A DNA stretch of 64,000 nt, taken from positions 33,005-97,004 of the forward strand of contig JAFZDJ010000022.1 of the NCBI GenBank assembly GCA_017561265.1, written 5' to 3'. Source of the DNA: Bacteroidales bacterium. Its GTDB lineage: Bacteria; Bacteroidota; Bacteroidia; Bacteroidales; UBA932. The notes under the pieces were generated by a model. That model worked only from the letters and a program-made list of their open reading frames with translations, was not told the origin of the DNA and ran no database searches. Each line of letters opens with the position of its first letter. The stretch's first letter is position 1. A program made the translations under genes and the position numbers. Below are positions 45,596 through 53,670 of the stretch, one piece after another.

Positions 45596-46207
45596 ATGCG
45601 CAATGAACCTCATCTCTTGAGTTATCTCAATGCCGGACTCATCGAAGCCGGATGCGACGAAGCGGGTAGAGGCCCTCTGGCCGGCCCTGTGTTCGCCGCG
45701 GCCGTCATATTGCCGAAGGATTTTCACCATCCTCTTCTGAACGACTCGAAGAAAATGACGGAGAAGGCACGCGAGACACTCAGACCCATCATAGAGAAGG
45801 AGGCGACAGCATGGGCGGTGGAAATGGTAAGTGCGGAAGAGATCGACACCATCAACATCCTCAACGCATCGATAACAGGAATGCAGAGAGCAGTCCGCAG
45901 ACTGGAAGTGAAGCCTGAATATCTTCTTATTGACGGCAACAGATTCAAACCTTTCGACGGATATGAATATCAATGTGTCGTAAAGGGAGATGCCAAGTTT
46001 GCATCCATTGCCGCTGCATCCGTGCTTGCAAAGACGTACAGGGATGAATATATGAGGAAGCTGGCGCAGGAATATCCTCAATACGGATGGGACAGGAACA
46101 TGGGATATCCCACAAAGGAGCACATTGCGGCCATTATCGAACACGGCTACACTCCGCATCACCGCAAGAGCTTCCACCTCAAACAATTGGAACCAACTTT
46201 ATTTTAA
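45596..46207 (+). CDS. rnhB: Ribonuclease HII
   Basis: This 203-residue enzyme removes RNA from RNA/DNA hybrids, including single ribonucleotides in DNA. The metal-binding acids lie in AGCDEAGRGPLAGPVFAAAV (Asp-Glu), LLIDGNRF (Asp) and the KGDAKFASIAAASVLAK region, followed by YGWDRNMGYPTKEH. Start at ATG 45596 gives MRNEPHLLSYLNAGLIEAGC, similar to Bacteroides enzymes; a GTG 5 codons earlier overlaps the -7 box. It lies 1 nt before the peptidase gene start codon. Confidence 0.97.
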   Translation: MRNEPHLLSYLNAGLIEAGCDEAGRGPLAGPVFAAAVILPKDFHHPLLNDSKKMTEKARETLRPIIEKEATAWAVEMVSAEEIDTINILNASITGMQRAVRRLEVKPEYLLIDGNRFKPFDGYEYQCVVKGDAKFASIAAASVLAKTYRDEYMRKLAQEYPQYGWDRNMGYPTKEHIAAIIEHGYTPHHRKSFHLKQLEPTLF

Positions 46208-46208
46208 T

Positions 46209-48356
46209 ATGAAAAAGATTGTAAGCATCATCACTGCTCTGACTGTATTTGCAGGCAGTGCATTCGCTGACGAAGGAATGTGGCTTCTGCCTCTTCTTGA
46301 AAAAATGAACGGCAAGGCCATGAAGGAACTGGGCTGCGAGCTCACTCCCAAGCAGATCTACGACATCAACAACACATCGCTCAAGGATGCAATAGTGCAG
46401 TTCGGAGGCGGATGTACTGGAGAGATAATTTCAGATGAGGGACTTCTCGTGACCAACCACCACTGCGGTTACGGCAACATCCAGAAGCTCAGCAGCGTGG
46501 AGCACGACTACCTCAAGGACGGATATTGGGCTATGAACCGTGGCGAGGAGCTTCCTTGCGAGGGTCTGAGCGTGACATTCCTGGAGTACATGCAGGACGT
46601 GACCGGAATCATTGAAAAAGCAGAGAAGAAGGCACGAAAGAAGTACGAGGATAATGAGGAAATGGTGATGGAAGCTATCAACAAGGCAGCCGAAGAGCTA
46701 ATCACCAAGGCTGAGAAGGAAAATCCTCACTGCGACGCGGACATTCAGTCCTTCTATGACAGCAATGTATACTATCTCATCGTATACAAGACATACAGGG
46801 ACGTACGCTTCGTCGGAGCACCGCCTTCATCGATCGGAAAGTTCGGCGCCGATACAGACAACTGGATGTGGCCTCGCCACACCGGCGACTTCTCGATGTT
46901 CCGCGTATATGCCGGCAAGGACAACAATCCGGCATCATACTCGCCTGAGAATGTGCCTTTGAAGGCAAAGAACCACCTCAAGATCTCGCTTGCAGGTGTG
47001 CAGGAGGGCGATTATACCATGATCATGGGATATCCGGGACGTACTACACGTTTCCAGACTTCACCTGAGCTGAAGTCGCAGATCACACTCAACGACATCC
47101 GCATCGCCGCACGCACCGTGCGTCAGGACGTGATGCTCGAGGACATGCTTGCCGACCCTAAGGTGAAGATCCAGTATGCAAGCAAGTATTCAAGTTCGTC
47201 AAACGGATGGAAGAAATGGCAGGGAATGAAGCTCGCATTCGACAAGCTCGACATCATCGGCCGTGCAGAGCAGGAGGAGGCAGAATTCCAGAAATGGGCA
47301 GACGCCAACAAGAAGCGTCAGGAGAAATACGGCACTGTCATCAAGGATCTCGCAACAAGCATCGAGGCGGGAATGGAGGACAACATAGCCTTTACAAAGG
47401 CCTATGAGTCAGTATACAAGATCGAGCTTACATCATTCGCATTGAACCTCAGCAGCAGATACAGCCGCGCTGTCCTTTCGGGAAAAGACTCTGTGGCTGC
47501 TCTCAACGATGCATTCAAATCCATTTCTGCAGCATATGGCGACTACTCTGCCGGAACTGACAGGAAGGTCGCGAAGGCATTGATGAAATTCTATAGAGAG
47601 AATGCGAAGCCTGAGCACTATCTGGGAGATCTTCCGGAGGATTTCGCGACAATGGATATCGATGCATATGTGGACAATCTCTTCGAGACCAGTGCATTCA
47701 CATCAGCGGAAAAGCTTGAAAAGGCAATAGCGGAGAATGGAACAAAGATATTCGATGATCCTGCATGCCAGCTCGGAAAATCGATCTATGCTCAGACACT
47801 CGCTGCAAATGTAAGAGCCGTACATACAGAGGGCGACCTTGAAAGGGCAAGAAAGGTCTATACTGCGGGTCTTCTCGAATGGAAGGAAGGCGAGCCTTCT
47901 TATCCGGACGCAAACTTCACAATGAGATATACTTACGGTACCATCGGCGGATATTCCCCTAAGGACGCAGTGGTGTATAAGCACTACACAACTCTTGACG
48001 GAGTCATGGAAAAGGAAGATCCTGATAATTGGGAATTCGTTGTGCCTGAGAAGCTTAAGGAGCTCTGGAAGAACAAGGATTACGGTCAGTATGCAAATGA
48101 AAAGGGTGAGATGGTGACATGCTTCCTCAGCAACAACGACATCACCGGAGGCAACTCGGGAAGTCCTATCATGAATGCACGCGGAGAACTGATCGGTCTG
48201 GCCTTCGACGGCAACTGGGAGTCGATGAGCAGCGATGTGATGTTCGAGCCTGATCTCCAGAGATGTATCAATGTAGACATCCGTTATGTCCTTTTCATCG
48301 TAGACAAGTTCGGAGGTGCCGGTCATCTTATTGAAGAAATGGATATTGTTAAATAG
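46209..48356 (+). CDS. dpp7: S46-family dipeptidyl peptidase, DPP7 type
   Basis: This 715-residue exported serine peptidase (signal peptide ending SAFA) removes dipeptides from the N-terminus of peptides in the periplasm. The trypsin-like core shows TNHHCGYG (catalytic His85), WPRHTGDF (catalytic Asp) and GGNSGSPI (catalytic Ser). Downstream it reads LAFDGNWE. Gly at this position is found in DPP7, which prefers hydrophobic P1 residues, whereas DPP11 has Arg there and prefers Asp/Glu. It begins 1 nt after the rnhB stop. Peptide scavenging is a normal trait of Bacteroidales. Confidence 0.93.
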   Translation: MKKIVSIITALTVFAGSAFADEGMWLLPLLEKMNGKAMKELGCELTPKQIYDINNTSLKDAIVQFGGGCTGEIISDEGLLVTNHHCGYGNIQKLSSVEHDYLKDGYWAMNRGEELPCEGLSVTFLEYMQDVTGIIEKAEKKARKKYEDNEEMVMEAINKAAEELITKAEKENPHCDADIQSFYDSNVYYLIVYKTYRDVRFVGAPPSSIGKFGADTDNWMWPRHTGDFSMFRVYAGKDNNPASYSPENVPLKAKNHLKISLAGVQEGDYTMIMGYPGRTTRFQTSPELKSQITLNDIRIAARTVRQDVMLEDMLADPKVKIQYASKYSSSSNGWKKWQGMKLAFDKLDIIGRAEQEEAEFQKWADANKKRQEKYGTVIKDLATSIEAGMEDNIAFTKAYESVYKIELTSFALNLSSRYSRAVLSGKDSVAALNDAFKSISAAYGDYSAGTDRKVAKALMKFYRENAKPEHYLGDLPEDFATMDIDAYVDNLFETSAFTSAEKLEKAIAENGTKIFDDPACQLGKSIYAQTLAANVRAVHTEGDLERARKVYTAGLLEWKEGEPSYPDANFTMRYTYGTIGGYSPKDAVVYKHYTTLDGVMEKEDPDNWEFVVPEKLKELWKNKDYGQYANEKGEMVTCFLSNNDITGGNSGSPIMNARGELIGLAFDGNWESMSSDVMFEPDLQRCINVDIRYVLFIVDKFGGAGHLIEEMDIVK

Positions 48357-48368
48357 TTCAATTTGAAT

Positions 48369-49433
48369 ATGAAAGTAAACGAAGTCAATAAATGGCTCTT
48401 TGAGGTGGAACATCCTGCAAAGGGCGACAAGAATATCGTGGAGCTGGGAATGGTGGAGAATGTGGAGATCGGCGAGGGAAGCGTGACTGTGACCCTGGCC
48501 TTTTCCAAGCACCGCGACCCGCTTGCGGAATATCTGATCGGCAGTGCAAAGGCAGCCATCATCAGAAATGCACCTGCAGGCACGCAGGTCGAGATAAAGA
48601 CCATCATCAAGGATGAGGCCGCTCCGAAGAAGAAGCCGGGACTTGACCTCGGTCTTGAGGAACTTGCGAATGTAAAGCACATCATCGGCATCGCTTCCGG
48701 CAAGGGAGGAGTAGGCAAATCGACGGTAGCCGTGAACCTTGCAACGGCTCTTGCACGCCTCGGATACAAGGTAGGACTTGCTGATGCAGACGTCTACGGT
48801 CCGTCCGTTCCTAAGATGACCGCAACCGAGGCTGACATGCCTGACGCAGTACTTGAAGGAGAAAAGGAGACCATCCTTCCACTTGAGAAATATGGAGTGA
48901 AATGGATGTCCATCGGATATTTCGCAAAGCCTGAGCAGGCTCTTATCTGGCGCGGCCCTATGGCATGCAATGCATTGAAGCAGATGATATTGCAGGTTCG
49001 CTGGGGAGAACTGGACTTCCTCCTCATCGATATGCCTCCGGGAACAGGAGACATCCACATCAGTCTCGTACATGACATCCCGATGGAGGGAGCCGTTATC
49101 GTCAGCACACCTCAGGATGTGGCTCTTGCAGACGTTGAAAAGGGAGTGAACATGTTCCGCAACGAGAGCGTGAACAAGCCGATCTTCGGACTTGTGGAGA
49201 ACATGGCATGGTTCACACCTGAGGAACATCCGGATGAAAGGTACTATATCTTCGGACAGGGAGGCGGACTCCGCATGGCGGAGAAATACGGAATTCCTCT
49301 TCTTGGACAGATTCCTATCGTCCAGAGCATCCGTGAGGGAGGAGACAGCGGAGAACCGGCTGCACTCTCATCACGTCCGGACGGCCTCGCATTCGTTGCT
49401 CTCGCAGAGAAACTGGCAGAAACACTTAAATAA
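48369..49433 (+). CDS. mrp: Mrp/ApbC-type P-loop ATPase (Fe-S carrier)
   Basis: This 354-residue protein has an N-terminal MIP18/DUF59 domain (about 1-95) and a deviant Walker A (ASGKGGVGKSTVAVNLA), followed by DADVYGPSVPKM and LLIDMPPGTGD. Mrp/ApbC proteins carry Fe-S clusters to target proteins. The usual CxxC near the C-terminus is absent: the matching segment reads LVENMAWFTPEEHPDERYYI. Start ATG 48369 is preferred over a TTG two codons earlier. It follows dpp7 by 12 nt. Confidence 0.93.
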   Translation: MKVNEVNKWLFEVEHPAKGDKNIVELGMVENVEIGEGSVTVTLAFSKHRDPLAEYLIGSAKAAIIRNAPAGTQVEIKTIIKDEAAPKKKPGLDLGLEELANVKHIIGIASGKGGVGKSTVAVNLATALARLGYKVGLADADVYGPSVPKMTATEADMPDAVLEGEKETILPLEKYGVKWMSIGYFAKPEQALIWRGPMACNALKQMILQVRWGELDFLLIDMPPGTGDIHISLVHDIPMEGAVIVSTPQDVALADVEKGVNMFRNESVNKPIFGLVENMAWFTPEEHPDERYYIFGQGGGLRMAEKYGIPLLGQIPIVQSIREGGDSGEPAALSSRPDGLAFVALAEKLAETLK

Positions 49434-49452
49434 CCATATAAATCCTAAGCGT

Positions 49453-50625
49453 ATGAAAAAGACACTAAGACTTATCACTGCGGCATCGTTGGCCATCATG
49501 GCTGCCGCTTGCTGCAACAATCAGGAAAAACCTGCTGAAAAGGTGATCGTACAACCAGGTGAGCAGGCTCCTCTTGCTGATCCGGGACAGAAAAACTTCG
49601 GAGGCTCTGCTGTAATTCCGTCACAGCCAAGAGACACTACAGGCATGGCTGAGAGAATGCGTCGCATGAGAGAGGAAATGAACAAGATCAGAACCGTTCA
49701 TTTCAACGATCTTTCCATGAGCGACCCGTTCATCATTCCTGACCCAGAGACCAAAACCTATTATCTCACCAGCACAGGCGGACGTCTTTACAAGAGTAAG
49801 GACCTCGTATGGTGGGAAGGACCATACAACATCATCGACATCGAGGGCACATGGCTCAAGACAGGTGGCGGTCCTGCCGCATCAGAAATCCACAAGATCG
49901 GTGACTATTACTACTATGCCGGCACATGGAACGACCATGCCGACCTCATCCAGCAGGTTCCTAGACGTTACAACGTGCCTCACAACCAGACATACCTCCT
50001 CCGTTCGAAGAACATCGAGGGTCCTTACGAAGTCTTCACAGAGGATCCTAACTATGACTGGCAGCCACGCGAGTGGGACTGCATCGACGGTACACTTTAC
50101 GAGGAAGACGGAAGAATCTACATGATCTTCGTTCACGAGTGGACACAGATCATCGACGGTACAATGGACTACATCGAGCTCTCGGCTGACCTTTCAAAGA
50201 CAATCTCAGAGTGGCCAGTAACAATGTTCCGCGCAACAGAGAACCCTTCTGTAAAGGAAATGAACAGCCTCGGAGAAGCTACATTCGGACGCAAGCTTCC
50301 AGGTTGGGTGACAGACGGTCCTCAGATGTTCCGCACTCAGACAGGCAAGCTCGGAATGCTCTGGTCAGGCTGGGGTGATGAGCGTTACCTCCAGCTCGTA
50401 TGTTATTCTGAGTCAGGCACTATCGCAGGTCCTTGGATCCAGGAGCCGGAGCCATTCCTCGGCAACAACTCAGGTCACGGTATGCTCTTCCGCACTTTCG
50501 AAGGCAAGCTCATGTACGTAGTACACCACGTAGAGGGCAACGGTCCGAGAAAGCCTCAGTACTGGAATGTTGACGATTCAGGCGACAAGCTTGTACTCCT
50601 CGATCAGATCATTCTTGAAAAGTAA
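49453..50625 (+). CDS. GH43-like lipoprotein
   Basis: The 390-residue product starts at ATG 49453, where a lipoprotein signal (MAAACCNN) begins; the frame runs open far upstream inside mrp and is not coding there. Residues about 85-390 form a five-bladed propeller of the GH43 type: SMSDPFIIPDPETKTYYLTS, GPAASEIHKIGDYYYYAGT, DCIDGTLYEEDGRIYMIF and NNSGHGMLFRTFEGKLMYVV. The N-terminal 25-85 part is low in structure and rich in Arg/Met/Glu near RMRRMREEMN. It lies 10 nt before GH10, which suggests action on arabinoxylan side chains. Confidence 0.82.
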   Translation: MKKTLRLITAASLAIMAAACCNNQEKPAEKVIVQPGEQAPLADPGQKNFGGSAVIPSQPRDTTGMAERMRRMREEMNKIRTVHFNDLSMSDPFIIPDPETKTYYLTSTGGRLYKSKDLVWWEGPYNIIDIEGTWLKTGGGPAASEIHKIGDYYYYAGTWNDHADLIQQVPRRYNVPHNQTYLLRSKNIEGPYEVFTEDPNYDWQPREWDCIDGTLYEEDGRIYMIFVHEWTQIIDGTMDYIELSADLSKTISEWPVTMFRATENPSVKEMNSLGEATFGRKLPGWVTDGPQMFRTQTGKLGMLWSGWGDERYLQLVCYSESGTIAGPWIQEPEPFLGNNSGHGMLFRTFEGKLMYVVHHVEGNGPRKPQYWNVDDSGDKLVLLDQIILEK

Positions 50626-50635
50626 TCACTGATTC

Positions 50636-51781
50636 ATGAAGAAATTCAGACTTCTTGCATCTTATGGAGCACTGCTGCTTATGGCGGCGTGCTCCTCTTC
50701 TTATGAGCATACATCATTGAAGGAGGCATATGCGGACAGCTTCATGATGGGATGTGCAGTAAATCCTTTGCATACAGGAGGCCGTCTGGAACAGGCAAGA
50801 GACCTGATTCTGGAGCATTTCAATGCAATTTCTCCTGAGAACTGCCTGAAGCCGGAGGCCGTGCAGCCCAGACCCGGAGTATGGACATTCGAAGAGGCTG
50901 ATGAGTATGTGGAGTTCGGGGAGAAGCACGATCTCTGGATGCTCGGACATACTCTCGTATGGCATAACCAGACGCCTTCCTTCTATTGGGAGAATCCGGA
51001 CGGCACGCCAAAGAGCCGTGAAGATCTCATCGAGACAATGAGGGCTCATATAGAGACTGTTGCAGGCAGATATGCCGGAAGAATAGACGCATGGGATGTT
51101 GTCAATGAGATCATCGGAGAGTTCGGAGAATACCGCAACAAGGGATGGGTGAAGGCATTTGACGGCGACGGATATGAAGTCGTAAGGAATGCATTCATAT
51201 TCGCTGACAGATATGCTCCTGATGCAGAGCTTTATTACAATGACTTCAACGTCTGGAGACCGGCTCATGTGGACGGCATCGTGACAATGGTGAAGAAGCT
51301 CCAGGCTGAAGGCATCAGAATCGACGGAGTCGGCATCCAGGCACATTGGGGGCTGAATTATCCGAAGACAGAGTATATCGAGCATGCCATCGATACACTC
51401 AGCTCATTGGGCGTGAAGGTCATGATTACAGAGCTTGATGTAGATGTTCTCCCTATCACAAGGGAAGGACAGGTCATCGGGCAGTCGCTCACCGACCCTC
51501 TCTACCAGCATGAGGAGTTCGAGGAATATCTCGATCCGTACAAGGACGGTCTCCCTGCAGAGATCGAGCAGCAGCTTGCCGACAGATACGCGGAGCTCTT
51601 CCGCATCTTCTACGAAAGGCGCGACAAGATCGACCGCGTGACCCTCTGGGGAGTAACCGACGACTCATCATGGAAGAACGGCTATCCTGTACCGGGCAGA
51701 ACCAACTATCCTCTCCTCTGGAACAGGGACTACACCCCGCACAAGGCACTGCAGTCAGTGCTGGAAGTTCCACAGAAATAG
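50636..51781 (+). CDS. GH10 endo-beta-1,4-xylanase lipoprotein
   Basis: This 381-residue lipoprotein (MAACSSS, Cys19) is a retaining xylanase. The (beta/alpha)8 barrel shows FNAISPENCLKPEAVQP, GHTLVWHNQTPSFYW, WDVVNEII (acid/base Glu158), GIQAHWGL and ITELDVDV (nucleophile Glu266), then LWGVTDDSSW. It has the size of a plain GH10 domain without a binding module. It follows the GH43-like gene by 10 nt; together they form a small xylan-cutting pair with no SusC/SusD nearby. Confidence 0.96.
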   Translation: MKKFRLLASYGALLLMAACSSSYEHTSLKEAYADSFMMGCAVNPLHTGGRLEQARDLILEHFNAISPENCLKPEAVQPRPGVWTFEEADEYVEFGEKHDLWMLGHTLVWHNQTPSFYWENPDGTPKSREDLIETMRAHIETVAGRYAGRIDAWDVVNEIIGEFGEYRNKGWVKAFDGDGYEVVRNAFIFADRYAPDAELYYNDFNVWRPAHVDGIVTMVKKLQAEGIRIDGVGIQAHWGLNYPKTEYIEHAIDTLSSLGVKVMITELDVDVLPITREGQVIGQSLTDPLYQHEEFEEYLDPYKDGLPAEIEQQLADRYAELFRIFYERRDKIDRVTLWGVTDDSSWKNGYPVPGRTNYPLLWNRDYTPHKALQSVLEVPQK

Positions 51782-51825
51782 CCCCTCCCTGAACCCCAGG
51801 AAAGTAACGACTCACCCTGTCGGAA

Positions 51826-51870
51826 CCGATGTACCAAGAAAACACCGATTCATGGTACATACCCCCCCCC
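51826..51870 (+). repeat. Hairpin with C9 tract (copy 1)
   Basis: CCGATGTACC, a 19-nt spacer, GGTACAT, A and then nine C residues (51862-51870). ATGTACC and GGTACAT can pair. A second copy with the same spacer length and the same tract length lies in reverse orientation at 63934-63980. It is intergenic, 45 nt after the GH10 gene. Confidence 0.7.
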
Positions 51871-51905
51871 GGGAAACGAGTTCAGATGGTCTATTGGACC
51901 AAACG

Positions 51906-51948
51906 TGCCATTCGTCCGTAAAAAGCTTAATTTTACGGACGAATGGCA
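51906..51948. repeat. 18-bp perfect hairpin
   Basis: TGCCATTCGTCCGTAAAA (51906-51923) and its exact complement (51931-51948) flank AGCTTAA. There is no following T-run on either strand apart from the paired T/A bases at the stem top. It lies in the 479-bp gap between GH10 and MATE. Confidence 0.75.
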
Positions 51949-52009
51949 TGATTTAGCGGCTGCCATCCGTAAATATGGCGTTTTCGCGGACGGCCCCGCT
52001 CTCCCCTTT

Positions 52010-52160
52010 CGCGACACAGGTTTTTTAGCCGAAAAGGGTGTATCGCTGCAAGGGAAAACCTCTGTTTCGCAAAACCTGCTCGCGATACAGACTTTTGGAC
52101 GGGAAATGGTGTGTCGCTGCAAGAAAAACAGCTCAATGAGCGAAAACATGTTCGCGACTG
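52010..52160. repeat. Two imperfect 71/72-bp tandem repeats plus start of a third
   Basis: Units 52010-52080 and 52081-52152 each start CGCGA(C/T)ACAG, contain TCGCTGCAAG in the middle and end with a GCGAAAAC-like or TCGCAAAAC-like stretch. CGCGACTG at 52153 begins a truncated third unit. The sequence has no supported reading frame. Together with the hairpin at 51906 and the C9 element it fills the gap before the MATE gene. Confidence 0.65.
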
Positions 52161-52220
52161 ATCAATTGGGCCAGATGAGAGTTGGAGGACAGTCAAGATT
52201 TCGCGGTTGTGATTTTTTAC

Positions 52221-52228
52221 TATCTTTG
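52221..52228 (+). promoter_or_regulatory. -7 box of the MATE gene
   Basis: TATCTTTG matches TAnnTTTG exactly and lies 32 nt before the start codon. The region where a TTG box would be expected (52198-52200) does not match. Confidence 0.5.
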
Positions 52229-52260
52229 CGGCCGTTTTGTGAAAAACTTCGTAGTGTAGT

Positions 52261-53598
52261 ATGAAATATGGAAAATTAAGCAGGCAGCTCACGGCGCTTG
52301 CAGGACCGATCTTCATCGAGACCCTGCTGGTGATGATGCTTGGAGCTGTCGATACATTCATGTTGAGCCGCCATTCAGACAACAGTGTTGCGGCAGTGGG
52401 AGTGGTAAACCAGCTGATGAATCTGGTTTTTCTTCTTTTTGAAGTCATCTCTTTAGGAACATCGATCCTCTGCTCCCAGTATTTCGGAGCCAAGAGAAGG
52501 GACAAGGTGATTCAGGTGGTAGGCATATCACTGATATTCAATCTTTTGTCCGGACTGATCCTCAGCTTGTGTTTATACTTCTTTGCTGGTGACTTCCTTC
52601 ATATGATGGGCCTCAGACCTGATCTGATGAGCGAGGGTCTGCCATATATGAAGATTGTCGGAGGCTTTGCCTTCCTTCAGGCGATATCGCTTTCGCTCTC
52701 GGCTTCTCTCAGAAGCGCCAACAAGGCAAAATACCCGATGTATGTGTCGGTTGTTGTCAATGTACTGAACATCATAGGAAACTACACCCTCATCTTCGGT
52801 AAGTTCGGAATGCCTGCCCTGGGAGTGGAAGGAGCGGCGATTTCGACCTCGATATGCCGTTTCGTGTCAGTTGTCCTTCTTTTCATAATACTTTTCAAGA
52901 AACATATCCCGTCATTCCCGAAGGAACTGTTCCGACCGTTCCCATGGATCGAACTTAAGAATCTCCTCAAGATCGGTATCCCTTCTGCCGGAGAGCACAT
53001 GTCCTACAGCCTTTCGCAGGTCGTGATCGCCTACTTCATCAATATGATCAGCAACGAAGCCCTTGCGACAAGGACATATATCGTGAATATAGTCATGTTC
53101 ACATATATTTTCGCCCTCGCACTGGCTCAGGGAGGTGCCATCCTGATCGGACAGCTCGTGGGAATGAAGAAGATCCGAGCAGCCTATACCATCGGCAAAA
53201 GGGTCATGAGAGTCGGAGTGGCATTCTCAGTCACACTCTCCCTCCTGGTTGCCATATTCGGAAAGACCATTCTTTCGATGCTTACTTCTGATCCTTGGAT
53301 CATATCGACCGGAGCCACTATTCTGTGGGTGGAAATATTCCTCGAGAATGGCCGTGCCCTCAATTTCTTCGGCGTGAATGCTCTCCGAAGCGCAGGTGAC
53401 ATCTACTTCCCGGTAATCCTCGGCATCATCGTGATGTGGGGCGTACAGGTGGTCGGAAGCTACATCCTAGGCATCACCCTCGGATGGGGTCTCATCGCCA
53501 TGTGGGCCATCTTCGCCCTCGACGAGAACATCCGAGGCTTCATCTTCCTCCACCGCTGGAACAGCTTCAAATGGGTAGGTAAAGGATTTGTGAAATAG
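52261..53598 (+). CDS. MATE-family efflux transporter
   Basis: This 445-residue integral membrane protein has twelve predicted helices. Near the start LAGPIFIETLLVMMLGAVDTFML is the MATE signature of helix 1 (read in parts), followed by GVVNQLMNLVF and SQYFGAKRRDKV; the second half repeats the pattern with IGIPSAGEHMSYSLSQ and LIGQLVGMKKIRAAY. MATE proteins exchange cations for drugs or metabolites. Substrate unknown. It follows a repeat-filled intergenic stretch and has its own promoter. Confidence 0.95.
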   Translation: MKYGKLSRQLTALAGPIFIETLLVMMLGAVDTFMLSRHSDNSVAAVGVVNQLMNLVFLLFEVISLGTSILCSQYFGAKRRDKVIQVVGISLIFNLLSGLILSLCLYFFAGDFLHMMGLRPDLMSEGLPYMKIVGGFAFLQAISLSLSASLRSANKAKYPMYVSVVVNVLNIIGNYTLIFGKFGMPALGVEGAAISTSICRFVSVVLLFIILFKKHIPSFPKELFRPFPWIELKNLLKIGIPSAGEHMSYSLSQVVIAYFINMISNEALATRTYIVNIVMFTYIFALALAQGGAILIGQLVGMKKIRAAYTIGKRVMRVGVAFSVTLSLLVAIFGKTILSMLTSDPWIISTGATILWVEIFLENGRALNFFGVNALRSAGDIYFPVILGIIVMWGVQVVGSYILGITLGWGLIAMWAIFALDENIRGFIFLHRWNSFKWVGKGFVK

Positions 53599-53646
53599 GA
53601 CATCCATAATTTACTGAGACTTTTCCATATATAACGCAGTATTTCC

Positions 53647-53654
53647 TATCTTTA
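53647..53654 (+). promoter_or_regulatory. Possible -7 box of the sigma-barrel fusion gene
   Basis: TATCTTTA is one base from TAnnTTTG and ends 16 nt before the ATG. No TTG box was seen at the usual distance. The gene could instead use its own sigma factor. Confidence 0.3.
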
Positions 53655-53670
53655 GCAGTTATATAGGTAA

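Noticed and set aside
46125..46208. Upstream ATG start for the DPP7 peptidase
   Set aside because: It lies inside rnhB; the signal peptide begins at ATG 46209.
47703..49229. A 508-codon open frame on the minus strand opposite the dpp7 and mrp genes
   Set aside because: It is fully antisense to two well-recognised genes, its product is Cys/His-rich without domains, and it has no promoter. It results from codon bias of the true genes.
52010..52160. CRISPR array
   Set aside because: Only two and a bit units, repeats diverged along the whole unit with no constant repeat/spacer division, and no cas genes.
51905..52264. Coding frame across the GH10-MATE gap
   Set aside because: It runs through the hairpin and both tandem repeats and overlaps the MATE promoter; no family resemblance.
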